NCBI RefSeq assembly: GCF_000003605.2
Contig: NW_003106597.1
Coordinates: forward strand, 427,320 to 491,319
Reading direction: 5' to 3'
Length of the DNA: 64,000 nucleotides
DNA from: Saccoglossus kowalevskii
Lineage: Eukaryota > Hemichordata > Enteropneusta > Harrimaniidae
Below the pieces are notes generated by a model. The model searched no databases and had not been told where the DNA came from. It was given only the letters and a program-made list of their open reading frames with translations. Shown here one piece after another: positions 25,045-37,690 of this stretch (its first letter is position 1; each line of letters opens with the position of its first letter). Position numbers and translations under genes: made by a program.

Positions 25045-25978
25045 AATGCATAAACCTCAAAGTTCCAATTATCTGAAATAAACAATGTACCAGACACTAG
25101 TTATACTGCAATTATGCTCTCATTTCATTGTCTTTGTTAGCCACGGCTGTCTGCATATGTCATATAACTTTGTAGGTCATTATCCTTGAACAATTACTAA
25201 GTTTGTGAACATTACAACAATATGTGGTCACATGATCAGACATCATACTGCTCATTATTTAATGAACCTATAGAGTATATAATAAAATAGAGATGATTCT
25301 AGCCTTTGTTTTTTTACTTTAAACCATTTTTTTTCAGGGCAGGATTTTGGTGCACAATTTCTTCACCATTTTTATAGTGAATACATTTAAATTTTCTTCT
25401 TCAACATCATCATTCTTCTTCTTCTTAATATTTCCATTTTCTCAAGGGAGATGTAAAATCAGTTGATACCAGCAGTTCTGTTTTGTGAATTCTTGTATAT
25501 TCGCGATAGTTATTGGTTCATTGTATCATGTTGTCCACCCACTGCCAGTTCTGTCTTTGTCATAACCTGTTTTGCCTGATATCTTTCCTTCCAATAAACT
25601 ACATTGTAAATTTCCATCTTTTTTTTCATCAGTGTGAGTGAAATATACCTGATTATTCATATATTAAATAAATTTTAAAGCTAAAATGTAAATTTCATTA
25701 CTTATTAATATGCAAATGATACGCATTATTGAGTTTTACAACCCTTATGAAACACTTAAAAGTCATGGCTCTTTTGCTACCTCATTAATCATTTTTGTCA
25801 AACTATTCATGAGAATCGATAAAATACAAGCATTCCGAAAATATTGCTTTCAAGTGTATCAGTAACTATAGGATCCCATTCAAACTACTCATATTGTGTT
25901 TGGTGATTCAAAAGACACTTTGTTTTTTGGTCATTCATTTCGCAGACCTCTAAGACTAGTAAATTATAATTATAATAC
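25045..25978. other. Intron stretch before the minisatellite cluster
   Basis: AT-rich with a TTCTTCTTCTT run near 25410. No gene or element recognised. Confidence 0.5.
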
Positions 25979-27860
25979 TGTATAGACCAGTGTTCTTGAG
26001 AGTTATAGTGGATATAGACCAGTGTTCATGTGAGTTATACTGGATATAGACCAGTGTTCTTGTGAGTTTTATCGGGTATAGACCAGTGTTCTTGTGAGTT
26101 ATACTGGATATAGACCAGTGTTCTTGTGAGTTATAGTGGATATAGACCAGTGTTCATGTGAGTTATACTGGATATAGACCAGTGTTCTTGAGAGTTATAC
26201 GGGATATAGACCAGTGTTCTTGTGAGTTATACTGAGTAGAGACCAATGTTCTTGTGAGTTATACTGGATATAGACCAGTGTTCTTGTGAGTTATACTGGA
26301 TATAGACCAGTGTTTTTGTGAGTTATACTGAGTAGAGACCAATGTTCTTGTGAGTTATACTGGATATAGACCAGTGTTCTTGTGAGTTATACTGGGTCTA
26401 GATAGACCAGTGTTCTTGTGAGTTATACTGGGTATAGATAGACCAGTGTTCTTGTGAGTTATACTGGATATAGACCAGTGTTTTTGTGAGTTATACTGAG
26501 TAGAGACCAATGTTCTTGTGAGTTATACTGGATATAGACCAGTGTTCTTGTGAGTTATACTGGGTCTAGATAGACCAGTGTTCTTGTGAGTTATACTGGG
26601 TATAGATAGACCAGTGTTCTTGTGAGTTATACTGGATATAGACCAGTGTTCTTGTGAGTTATATTTGGTATAAACCAGTGTTCTTGTGAGTTATACTGGA
26701 TATAGACCAGTGTTCTTGTGAGTTATACTGGATATAGACCAGTGTTCATGTGAGTTATACTGGATATAGACCAGTGTTCTTGAGAGTTATACAGGATATA
26801 GACCAGTGTTCTTGTGAGTTATACTGGATATAGACCAGTGTTTTTGTGAGTTATACTGAGTAGAGACCAATGTTCTTGTGAGTTATACTGGATATAGACC
26901 AGTGTTCTTGTGAGTTATACTGGGTCTAGATAGACCAATGTTCTTGTCAGTTATACTGGGTCTAGATAGACCAGTGTTCTTGTGAGTTATACTGGGTATA
27001 GATAGACCAGTGTTCTTGTGAGTTATACTGGATATAGACCAGTGTTCTTGTGAGTTATATTTGGTATAAACCAGTGTTCTTGTGAGTTATACTGGATATA
27101 GACCAGTGTTCTTGTGAGTTATACTGGATATAGACCAGTGTTCTTGTGAGTTATACTGGATATAGACCAGTGTTCATGTGAGTTATACTGGATATAGACC
27201 AGTGTTCTTGAGAGTTATACGGGATATAGACCAGTGTTCTTGTGAGTTATACTGGATATAGACCAGTGTTTTTGTGAGTTATACTGAGTAGAGACCAATG
27301 TTCTTGTGAGTTATACTGGATATAGACCAATGTTCTTGTGAGTTATACTGGATATAGACCAGTGTTCTTGTGAGTTATACTGGATATAGACCACTGTTCT
27401 TGTGAGTTATACTGAGTAGAGACCAATGTTCTTGGTAAGTTATACTGGATATAGACCAGTGTTCTTGTGAGTTATACTGGATATAGACCAGTGTTCTTGT
27501 GAGTTATACTGGATATAGACCAGTGTTCTTGTGAGTTATACTGAGTAGAGACCAATGTTCTTGGTAAGTTATACTGGATATAGACCAGTGTTCTTGTGAG
27601 TTATACTGAGTAGAGACCAGTGTTCTTGTGAGTTATACTGGATATAGACCAGTGTTCTTGTGAGTTATACTGGATATAGACCAATGTTCTTGTGAATTAT
27701 ACTGGATATAGACCAATGTTTTTGTGAGTAATACTGGTTATAGACCAGTGTTGTTGTGAGTTATACTGGATATAGACCAGTGTTCTTGTGAGTTATACTG
27801 GATATAGACCAGTGTTGTTGTGAGTTAAACTGGGTATATAGACAAGTGTTCTTGTATGTT
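25979..27860. repeat. 32-bp minisatellite array
   Basis: About 58 copies of a 32-bp unit containing TATAGACCAGTGTTCTTGTG and AGTTATACTGG. Variant units include GAGTAGAGACCAAT (31 bp), GGTCTAGATAGACC (36 bp) and TTTGGTATAAACC. Variant order repeats: TTTGGTATAAACC recurs 396 bp apart (26664, 27060) and the GGTCTAGATAGACC block recurs near 26390 and 26561, so higher-order units have been duplicated. Confidence 0.95.
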
Positions 27861-28377
27861 GTATGTCTTCCAGAAAACCAAAAATGTATACACTTTTATC
27901 AACATGGATGCTAACTAATTTTTGTATGAGTGACGGCCGGAGTGTTCAAGGCCGTAAACATCTGATCACATACGCAATTGATAGACATGCCAATCAAACT
28001 AGTTTGCACCCATTAGATCCTGGTAATTTTTTTTATGGTGTCATTAGATTGTTTTCTTTATAATAATAATGATCATCGGAACAATGACAATTTGTTTAGT
28101 TCAGGGTAAAAAAGTTCTTGTAAAGGTCAATGTTAATAATGCCTCTTCTACTGAATTCTATAAATACGTTCATGCATGTCAAAAGAAAAATATTACTTTT
28201 ATTGGCAAAATTTATGAAAAAATTTTCAACTTTAGTGATTTATAAGAAATTTGTGTTTACAAAATAGAACTTACTAAGGGGTCCTTTATATACTGTTGTT
28301 GTTTTTGCAAATTCAGTCAATAAGACAAATTTATCGGGGGTATTATTATTATTAATAACAAAATTTCCTAATACACT

Positions 28378-28760
28378 GCATTTCAAAATGATTTATTCAA
28401 AACGGTTTATTCAAAACGCTATTTTAAATGATTTAGTTAAATCGCTACTCAAAATACTTTGTTCAAAACGGTTTGTTCAAAATGATTTATTCAAAAAACA
28501 CTTCAAAATGATTATTCAAAACGGTTTATTCAAAACAGTTTATTCAAAATGCTATTTTAAATGATTTATTCAAATCGCTACTCAAAATACTTTGTTCAAA
28601 ACGGTTTGTTCAAAATGATTTATTCGAAACCCTTCAAAATGATTATTCAAAATCCTTTATTCAAACCATATATTCAAAACACATTTCATTCAAAACATTA
28701 TTCAAAATGAGACATAATTCAAAATGATTATTCAAAGCTCTTCATTCAAAACCATATATT
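28378..28760. repeat. TTCAAAA-type short tandem array with ~120-130-bp higher order
   Basis: Built from about 14-bp units of the type TTTATTCAAAACGG. A compound block starting TTCAAAATGA at about 28382, 28502 and 28633 repeats with the same internal order (CGCTACTCAAAATACTTTG in two of them). It decays on the right into looser TTCAAAA units. Confidence 0.85.
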
Positions 28761-29182
28761 TTGCTAAACGAAAGGCTCCATTAAAAAAATAGAAAAAATA
28801 AAATAAAAAGGGTATTTAAATAATGAGAATAATAATGGTCATAATACACACATTTGAATTTCATAATTCAAAAACTATTTTGAGTAACCAAATTTTTTTC
28901 TTTTGACTTTCAAACATTGCGTGTTCAAATATGGAATGCTCACACACTTCTTTTACTGGAAATGTAACTTCATTTTGAATCTAAATCTATAAAGCCCATT
29001 GAAAATACTTGTGTCTAGGAGCATTGACTTGTTGGAATTGCCCCATTATGGGAATTTTCATCTGGTAACAGTTTGCATAAACCAACTTGTGTTGGTTCAA
29101 TGAATACAGACACTGATTTAGTGTTCTATCATTGGTAACTTTTGAACTATAAAGTTGTTTCTATAAATAAATATTCTCAGAA

Positions 29183-29850
29183 CGAGATTCAGAATCTGAT
29201 GCCATAATTCACAGAATCTGTACCTGTGTTCCCAGAATCTGATGCCATATATCCCAGATTCTGTACCTGTGTTCCCAGAATCTGATACCATATCCCCAGA
29301 ATGTGATGCCATATTCCCTGAATATGATACCATATTCCCAGAATCTGATGCCATATTCCCAGAATCTGATGCCATATTCCCAGAATATGAAGCCATATTC
29401 CCAGAATATGCCATAATCCTAGAATTCGATGCTATATTCCCAGAATCTGATGCCATATTCCGAGAATCCGATGCTATATTCCCAGAATCTGATGCCATAA
29501 TTCCCGGAATCTGTACCTGTGTGTTCCCAGAATTTGATGCTATATTCCCAGATTCTGATGCCATATTCCCAGAATCCGATGCTATATTCCCAGAATGTGC
29601 CATAATACCAGAATTTGATGCTATATTCCTATAATCTGATGCCATATTTCCGGAATCTAATGCTATATTCCTATAATCTGATGCCATATTCCCCGAATCT
29701 GATGCCATATTCCCAGAATATGATGCCATAATCCTAGAATTTGATGCTATATTCCCAGAATCTGATGCCATATTCCCAGAAGCTGATGCTATATTCCCAG
29801 AATCTGATGCCATATTCCCAGAATCTGATCCCATATTCTCAGAATCTCAC
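29183..29850. repeat. 21-bp minisatellite, frame-preserving
   Basis: About 30 copies of a 21-bp unit, CCAGAATCTGATGCCATATT plus C, with variants such as CTGTACCTGTGTTCC. As 21 is a multiple of three, the same frame stays open: the minus strand reads a SGNMASD-type heptad for 238 codons (29118-29834), the plus strand FPESDAI for 130 codons (29242-29634). Two open strands point to unit composition, not coding selection. Confidence 0.93.
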
Positions 29851-30198
29851 AATGGCCAATATCTCACAATGAGTGATGTCAAAAGGGGACTTGAGATAAC
29901 TCCAGAGATCAGTGAACATAAGAGATAATTTCTGACCTGCAGTCAAATTTTGAGAGGTTCAGTCTGCAAAGCAATAAATAAAGGCTAACATTGATCCTTA
30001 TCAATGTGTGCTGTGATTATTATGGGTTATTTTACTTGAAAGTAAGATCAGCGGGTATTATTGAGGAATTTATTTCAATGATGTCTCAATAAATATATGT
30101 CTAGAATAAATTGAAGTGAATTTATTTAAATATATTAGTTTTTTTATTACTGATCTGATACATGTGTTATAATTTATCAAACTCAACTGTTGGTTTGA

Positions 30199-30863
30199 TT
30201 TTTTTAGCCCCGCTGTCGACAAAGTTGACGCAGCAAAGCTGTTCATATTACTGATTGACCGTCGTCGTCTGATTGCTTTCATATTGTATATATAGGTACT
30301 GCATGTGAACCTCTCTCAGATTTGTTCATTTTGTGATGATATCTTTAGTTCTCTAATTTTGGTGAATATTTTGTCATTTTTGGTAAAAAGTGATATTTTC
30401 GACTTCTTGTTAAAAACTGTAAGTCTGCTGCTTTGCTATTACCGGTATATATATATATATAGGTAAAACATGTGGACCTCTCTCAAATTTGTTCATTTTG
30501 TGATGATATCTTCAATTCTCCAATTTTGGTGAATATTTGTGTCATTTTTGGTAAAAAGTGATATTTTCGACTTCTTGTTAAAAACTGTAAGTCTGCTGCT
30601 TTGCTATTACCGGTATATTTATATATAGGTAAAACATGTGGACCTCTCTCAAATTTGTTCATTTTGTGATGATATCTTCAATTCTCCAATTTTGGTGAAT
30701 ATTTGTGTCATTTTTGGTGAAAAGTGATATTTTCGAATTCTTGTTGAAAACAGAAAGTCTGATTGCTTTGATACTATACACATTGTTCATTTTCTAATGA
30801 TATCTTCTGTTCTTTAATTGAAATGTGCAGTGCTAACAGCAGAGCTATCTTAGGCTGCTTGTT
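30199..30863 (+). mobile_element. H1 tandem-core Helentron-like element, copy 3
   Basis: 5' end TTTTTTAGCCCCGCTGTCGAC-type followed by AAAGTTGACGCAGC; about three and a half core monomers (GTGATATTTTCGACTTCTTG near 30389, 30559 and 30726). The 3' end AACAGCAGAGCTATCTTAGG then CTGCTTGTTT has lost part of the hairpin. Two of its monomers each carry TACCGGTA next to short AT runs (30440 and 30608), so these two octamers share one origin. Confidence 0.75.
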
Positions 30864-31025
30864 TATTCATGCCATGCTGCTTAGAGTTGTGGAAACTTTA
30901 CCAGTAAGAAGGTCATTGTCATAATTTTGGTTGTTGCAAAAATAAAAGTGTATTTTTCTTGTTTGTACCAGTGCTGATCCTAGCATAAGTCTTGTATGAA
31001 AAGTGCGAATCATTGCACATATTTG

Positions 31026-31140
31026 TTTAAAGCGCTTCGGTCGTGGCATGTTTGAAATGGCACCCATATGGGACATACAGAACTAAAATACATTGTTTAC
31101 ACAAAATCTGAACGCGTTTTCCGTGACCATCGCTGAACGT
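31026..31140 (+). mobile_element. GCGGTGG-type MITE, diverged copy C
   Basis: Starts TTTAAAGCGCTTCGGTCGTGG, contains ATATGGGACATACAG and AAAATACATTGTTTACAC, and ends CCGTGACCATCGCTGAACG. The order matches copies A and B. Confidence 0.55.
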
Positions 31141-33030
31141 TCTTACCTTGCTATGATCTGTAAATCATCTCAAACACTAATTCTCATCTACTTTCGCCCG
31201 GTCCCCCTTCATTAAAAAATTTTCATGTATTGGTTTATGATAACATTCACCATGGCAACACTTCAAACATTTACTTGAGTTTATTACTTTTATCGATTTT
31301 ATTTTCTCATTCGCTTCAATATGTGAATTTTGTATAATTATATTTGCTACTGTGAATAATATTTGCTTGATAGCACGTTGTATATTCCACTCACACAATA
31401 AATAGAGCCTTTCTCTTAATTTATAATCAAATTTATACATTAAATTTCCAATTAGTTCTCTATTTAATTTTGACTTAAAAAGTTGCTTTCAGCAGTATTA
31501 TTATTGTCTATGACAATGCTTGAGGCTATAGTTTTCCCGAAGAACTGCATGTACATGAATAACCTGTCAGCCATTTTTGGTTGCCATAGTAACTACAAAA
31601 CACATACGTAGTTCCTGGTGAACGTCATAGTGCAGTATGGCGAGATAGCGCTACAGTTCTTATCTCTGCATTTTAGATCGATTCTGATCACTTTGCATTA
31701 GTCTGTTTCATTGTGGTTTTTTAGTTAACCCTGAAAAGGCTTTTGTCAGATGTACAAATAAATCTTTATTTACATAGAAATGGAGAAAAAAATAAATCCT
31801 TGGAGCAGACAAGGCTTAATGATGTGCAAAGAATTGGAACCAATCCCTGTTCTCCTTGCAAATTGATGTAATTGCGAGTTTCATAAATCTCACTCGTGAT
31901 AATCGTGCCATACTCGTTGGTGCATGTTTTGTAAGGTACCAAATTGTCCATTATAAAGACGTACATTTATCATTTCGAGTTATCAATATGAGCTGAAATT
32001 TAATTGTAAAAATTACTGAAGATAATTCATCAAACGGTGATGTCAGTTTTTGTTTTGTTATTTTCTATTGAAATGAGAGAATTGGGTTGTCATGGTGACA
32101 TTTGAAAAGCAATGAGACGAAATAATGGTAGTCTAAATTACAGAGTGAACTCTCAACCCATGTCAATATCAGTTGATATTCTGTGAAAATAATTATATAC
32201 CAAAGTGACATAAACTGCATATATTAAGCATTCTACAAGCTATATAGTTGACTGGCTATACATTAACTACATATTTTAAAGTAGCGTATGAATACAGAAT
32301 CAGCTCGGTAAATTGAGGTGACGGTGAAATATCATACTTGTCCTTATTCCCATATAGCTTCTGCTGTAACATATTTTTGAATTTGACAATTCAGCATCGC
32401 CAATTTTAAAATTATTAATAACCATCCCTTTTTCATAATATTCTTCATTTCTTTATAAGTTTGTCATTGTATGACCTGTTGGAATTATACGACACAAATC
32501 ACTTTACATGTCAATCAAAATATAGAGGCGACAGCTTTAAATCCTTGTAATTATATATTTGTAGTGAAAATAATGCCCTGTGTTCGAGTGATGTACACGA
32601 TGTTACTGTAAACTAAAATTGGCTTTATTAAGTGCTTTTGTATATTTCAGTTGTATATCATGAAACAAACAACTGTTTAATTTCTTTGGTATCAGATGCT
32701 GTCTGATGTTTCGTTTTTTATTGCGACTGTTCTTGAATGTTATTTCTCTTGACTTCATTATTATGAAAATTGGAAATGTAATTGTTTTTTTAACTCATAG
32801 ATTCTAATTGTGTTCCAAAATGACAGTCATAATATGAATTGTAAAATACTCAAATTGTCAGTCAAGACAGTTCTGCTATCATATATGTTGATTTACAGAA
32901 TTCAGAATTTAATAGCAGTATTTGGGATTATCAGCATTAATAATCTCATATTTTATGGAAAAAAAATATTAACTTAAATTACAGAATTAAAATTATAGTC
33001 ACAAATGAAAAAAATATGACATCGATCCAC
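31141..33030. other. Intron stretch, nothing recognised
   Basis: AT-rich; carries X-box-like sites at 31248-31259 (CACCATGGCAAC), 31580-31593 (GTTGCCATAGTAAC) and 32086-32099 (GTTGTCATGGTGAC). No gene. Confidence 0.5.
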
Positions 33031-33034
33031 CCTA

Positions 33035-33170
33035 GGTACATGTCAAATATCACGGAAATTGGGCTAGTTATATTTGAGCGAAAATTGCAATATCATTTTT
33101 TTTTTACAAAAATATTTATAAAAAATAAAGAACTGAAATTATCGTCATAAAATGAACAAATCTGATGGTA
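33035..33170 (-). repeat. Solo, diverged H1-like core monomer
   Basis: On the minus strand CAGATTTGTTCATTTTATGA is followed by TTTCAGTTCTTTATTTT and ATAAATATTTTTGT, tracking the H1 monomer (CAGATTTGTTCATTTTGTGA, AATATTTTTGT). No H1 ends are visible nearby. Confidence 0.45.
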
Positions 33171-35356
33171 AGTATATTAGTATGCACAAGGAATAAAGAT
33201 TAGTGACAGTGTGTGAATTCATCTAGGTGCTGTCATCTAAATAATTATAACTGTATACCACGATTCTGAATCACCTTACCAGGAATCAACAGATTGTATT
33301 TTTGAGGGTGCATGCTAGAGGGCGCTTTGTATGTCAACAGTGTACACCAGTTGGCTGATGTGTGCATGAACCCAGTACTTTTAATCGACTTAGTTATATT
33401 GGAGATTTATTGTGTAATTTCTTGAATACCTAAAGTCAACTTTTATCAATTTTACAAATAATTATCACTTTTTCCATATTTTAACTAGATTGAGACCTGT
33501 AGTCGGTGGAAAATTTTGTCCAAAATTTTAAGAAAAAATAATAAAAAAAACCCACATCACTGCATCTTTTTTTTTCAAGAAACCTAGAACCATCTAAAAA
33601 TAGCCCTATGGGTAACACCAATCAAAGATGATATTTCTGATAATGGTATTGCTACTGGGTATATATTACCAGACAAATTCATCATTATCATAATGTCCCA
33701 GCAACACAGGCTCAAGATTATGAATATAAATATTTTATGCTCAAAAAAGTCAAGAATCTTATCTCATATTCTTGTGGTATATAAAAGTTTTATCTCATTT
33801 GAATGTTTCCAATTACCAGGATGCTTTGGGAAGTAAAAAAAAAATCCTGCCTTACAAGGTCTTGCCAAACTATACTGAGTTAGGGGGCCTTTGGAAAAGA
33901 CATCACTGTTACTGCTTAAGAAACTGATCAAAGCCTTGACAAAACCGCAAAGAAAATAGGATGACCATTTGGGGGGATTTGAAGTTGACACAGATATGCT
34001 ATAAATAATGGGAATTGAGAACATACTATTGATAATACTTCAAGTAAGACGGAAATGCATATAAAAATACATTTGTAGATTAAAATCTTGTTTGTTTCCA
34101 TGGAAACAGGGTTCTGCGTTGATATTCTCGGCATTGTAAACTTGATTTCTGATGTAGCCATTTTGATTTCAATATTGCAAAATCCGTTCTTGTAATATGT
34201 TTCAACTTTTCATTAACATGGACTGCTATTTTCCCCAGATTTCTAACAGTCGTGCCCTGACAAAGATTAAGTGTTCATCACTTTCCGAGTACAGAAAATA
34301 ACTGGATTTATATCACTCTTAATATCAGACAGAATCACAAATTCTTTTTCACAGTCAGAGCTCAGATATCAAGAATGAAAAAATACAAACAGCGACACTT
34401 GTTATTGTGACGTTTCAGTCGTCAAACGAATAAAATTGACACAAAGGGGTCAACAACCACTTCAAGGTAATAAAAAATGAGGTTACCATGGCAGCGATAA
34501 TGATTCTTTATTTTCTTTGTACATTGTAGCTATAGTAACAGTTATCACAAGCCTGCCTTGTGTAAATGATGCAACCTGTGAAATCACTCATCCTGGAATG
34601 TTAACGTAATGAATCACTCACAATGTGTTGTCAACGTCTTGTTGTGTTGTGATAATTATTGTGTTATCATTTCAATATTCTGTAGATGATTTCATGAATT
34701 CAACAAATTACCAAAAATAAAAAAATAATTTTTTTTTTGTTTCTTTGTAAAAATGGTTGTTCTAATAAGTTCTAATTATGCAACAACCTTGAGAAGTGTA
34801 TAGCAAACCAATAAACGACTCAGTGGTAGCTCTAAATATTGCTGTTTCGGGTTCCGAAATAATATAGCGATGAAAACAATTTGTATATGAAAATGATTTT
34901 GTAGGCTGAAGATTTTTTCCCTGCAGATTTCCATAATAAAATTCCATCTTTGACAGCATGTTCTAGTGGGTTCTATAACTTTTGCTTTATCACATATTAC
35001 TAATAACCATAACATGGCTACCAACAGAAATTGCCATGGCGATAAAATTAGCATATTATAATGCGAGAGAGAGAGAGAGTTATATGGTATTCAGAATTTG
35101 TCATAATAATTATTGGAATAAAATGATTGTGAATAAATCTGTTTATGAACAAGGTGGTTGCCAGCATTATTTTTTTTTTAACGCCCGAGTTAAAATTGAA
35201 CTTTTATTAGTTTTCTCAAAATAAACTTAAATAATTGTTTTTTCAAATTAAAATTATAAATTCGGTCTAAAAACAAGCAAAAAAATTATATAAACATGCA
35301 CAAAAAATATGGCATCAAACTTCAGATATTTTTGTCATGCATGGGAATAAATAAGA
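33171..35356. other. Intron stretch, nothing recognised
   Basis: Contains AGAGGGCGC near 33319, a GTTTCCATGGAAAC palindrome at 34094-34107, GTTACCATGGCAGC near 34482 and a short GA run near 35065. Open frames here are short and without motif. Confidence 0.5.
34094..34107. promoter_or_regulatory. X-box-like palindrome (possible RFX site)
   Basis: GTTTCCATGGAAAC, a perfect 14-bp palindrome of the RFX-type class (GTTnCCATGGnAAC). Location deep in an intron; role unproven. Confidence 0.35.
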
Positions 35357-35522
35357 TTAAAGCGGTGGAGTCATCATGTGCACATGCGTCAGATGGCCAT
35401 AGCGTGTCATTGTTTACAAACAAGCGTCTACCCATGAGACTTTGCATTTTTAGCATGTGTTGTTATCGTTGCTTGGGACTCAATTCCCACGCGTGCTCAG
35501 GTGACAACCGTCTCACTTTAAA
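35357..35522. mobile_element. GCGGTGG-ended MITE, longer copy D
   Basis: TTAAAGCGGTGGAGTCATCA at the left and GTGACAACCGTCTCACTTTAA at the right, with ATGTGCACATGCG / CGCGTGCTC inner arms and a TTGTTTACAA block. At 166 bp it is longer than copies A and B. The higher GC yields a 90-codon plus-strand frame that is not a gene. Confidence 0.6.
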
Positions 35523-36366
35523 TTCTAGTAGCCGTGACATCTTGATTAGAATGATGTGCTTAATTTAAGGTATTTTTGTCACTTTGTGGTATTATCGATC
35601 ATTGTTGTGCATATATTGGCTTATAAATAAATATAAAATCAATTATCTTCCCGAGTGCCTATTTGTAAAGTCTGAGCAGTCAGACTGTTTAATGAAGCAA
35701 TATGTATTTTTTGAATATTTATGACATAACCTGTAGGAACACAACAAATTTATTTTGGCAGCAGACAATAATCATATCATGAAATAATGATAAAAGGAAT
35801 TGTGCACGGGCCTTGAATTTATGGTACGTACCATTAATACAAAGTGGATTTGTTCACGTTTCCACAAAACCGCTTTAATTTCATGGGAAATTTTTTTTTG
35901 TTAATTTTGCATGAGAGTGAAAATTCACTAGGGTGCTATTAAGACACTGAATCACAGGGAGTCACATTGAGTACAAACAATGATTAAAGCAATGTGTGAC
36001 AAAACTTTTTTATTTTTAATTTAAATATAATCAAAGGTGCTTGAATACAGTATTGAAAAAATTTATGTCTGGTTTCCAAGATGGTTGTCAGGCAATCAAT
36101 TCTGCCATTTATTATATTTCTCAGTGAGCCATTGAGGGACAAATACAGGTATACATGTCAGGCTTTTTACCTGGAAATTGTAAACTTTTTTTCTTGGAAA
36201 TGTTATTTTTTATTATGAAATCTTAGTTTTTATACTGAGTGTCAAACGATTAAACGGAAAGTAGTTTTTATTACCATGCTTTGCATGCAACCTAGTGACA
36301 ATAATGGGTTTCATGTATGCCATAGTGGACCTCTAGAGGGCACCATTCACAAAAAGTGAATTAGTT

Positions 36367-36382
36367 GGGGGGGGGGGGGGGG
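36367..36382 (+). repeat. Poly-G run (16 G)
   Basis: Sixteen consecutive Gs, the same length as the run at 4418-4433; G-quadruplex-capable and error-prone in assembly. Confidence 0.9.
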
Positions 36383-36599
36383 TATTAACTTATTATTAAT
36401 TTTAACACCATTATATCCTATCCTAGCATTCAAAAGATGTGACTGCACCGCAGTAAGGTTCATTATATTTTTGTGGCAGGGCACCAGAGATATTTTTATG
36501 ATATTAGTAACGTATGCACAGGTGTCAAAATAAGTTATATTCCGATGATTCAATAATCAACAAATGTGATTTTTGGTTTAATCTAAAATATAACTATAT

Positions 36600-36722
36600 A
36601 AGTTTTTCCCTATATGTCACATTCAACTCGTAAAAAAATTAGTGAAAATAAATTCCATACAAAACACCCAAAAAGTCTTTTCAGCGAAAACTAATTCTGG
36701 CTAAAATAAAGTATTTTACAGT
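36600..36722. mobile_element. TA-MITE half copy
   Basis: Only the right half of the MITE: AGTGAAAATAAATTCCATAC, AAAACACCCAAAAAGTC, TTTTCAGCGAAAACTAATTC and AAATAAAGTATTTTACAGTA. It matches the right half of 55127-55337 and the fragment at 59578-59697. Confidence 0.65.
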
Positions 36723-37163
36723 ATATGAGATTCTAAAAAAGCAGATATGGTGCAACCCTGTTCTTCCCTGTCATGAAATGGAATGGTCCTACACTGTGGA
36801 GTTGAAACGTACTATATAAGAGGGGTTAAAAAGGCCAAGTAATTTCAGATATCAGATTAATAATATTTGTTAAGAGCCAATAATTGTCATCATGGGATTT
36901 CTTCATTGTCTAGTTTAATAGCATTATGGTATGAGAGAATTCTGGGTATGACCCCAATATTGCAACTGACGCCTCCATTGTTTATCTGCCTTAGGGACGT
37001 TGATGTTTTCACGTTTTTAACTTATTTTTTCCCCGTTTAAATATAGTGCAAAATTCAAAAGATGAGTTTTTGTTATCATTTCTGTTTTCAATGAGCAGTC
37101 AAATGTCATCTTCAAAGATTACAGTTTTTAACAGGTTGACCATTTAAGTGTCATTGTCAATCT

Positions 37164-37375
37164 TGGCACCATCCACAAAATGGTTCCATTTATAGTCTGC
37201 GCTTTCCCACATAAAATGTTGTGAAAATTTCAAATTTTTTGATCAAAAGCTAGAAGCAATGTCACATTTTGTCTGTTTGGTTCAAAATTAAGATTGAATT
37301 CAGTGAAAATTACAGAAACAGAAGAAATTTTCTCAAATTTGAGCAGGCGACAAATTTTGCGCTCAAAGGGTTAAA
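37164..37375 (-). repeat. R3 dispersed repeat, well-preserved copy
   Basis: Aligns with 24833-25044 from GGCACCATCCACAAAATGG to GCTCAAAGGGTTAAA. The next 300 bp (to about 37690) contain a second partial block (TTTGGTTCAAAATTAACAAC), probably a truncated R3. Confidence 0.75.
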
Positions 37376-37690
37376 CACCAATGTCAACCCACATGATTTT
37401 GTTCATATTATACTTTAAATGTCATGTCAGCAGGACTTCAACGTCAACTCTGCAATTCAGAGGGATCCTCATTTTCAAGGCAAAAATTTATAAAATGATT
37501 TTAGCATATAGGAATAACAGTGGGAGTCTTGAAGGGCACCAAAGCAAACTTATTCCACATCAAAGCAATTGCCTTCGAAGCATTTATGAAGTTCAAATGC
37601 TGTTTCAGGAAACTATTATCTATTTGGTTCAAAATTAACAACGAAATTGTAGAAAATTACATGAAACTGTTGCTCTAAAATGTAATTTAC

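Noticed and set aside
25979-28760. CRISPR array
   Set aside because: Repeats are contiguous minisatellite units without unique spacers, in animal DNA.
29118-29834. 238-codon minus-strand frame as a gene
   Set aside because: Produced by a 21-bp minisatellite; the opposite strand is open too.
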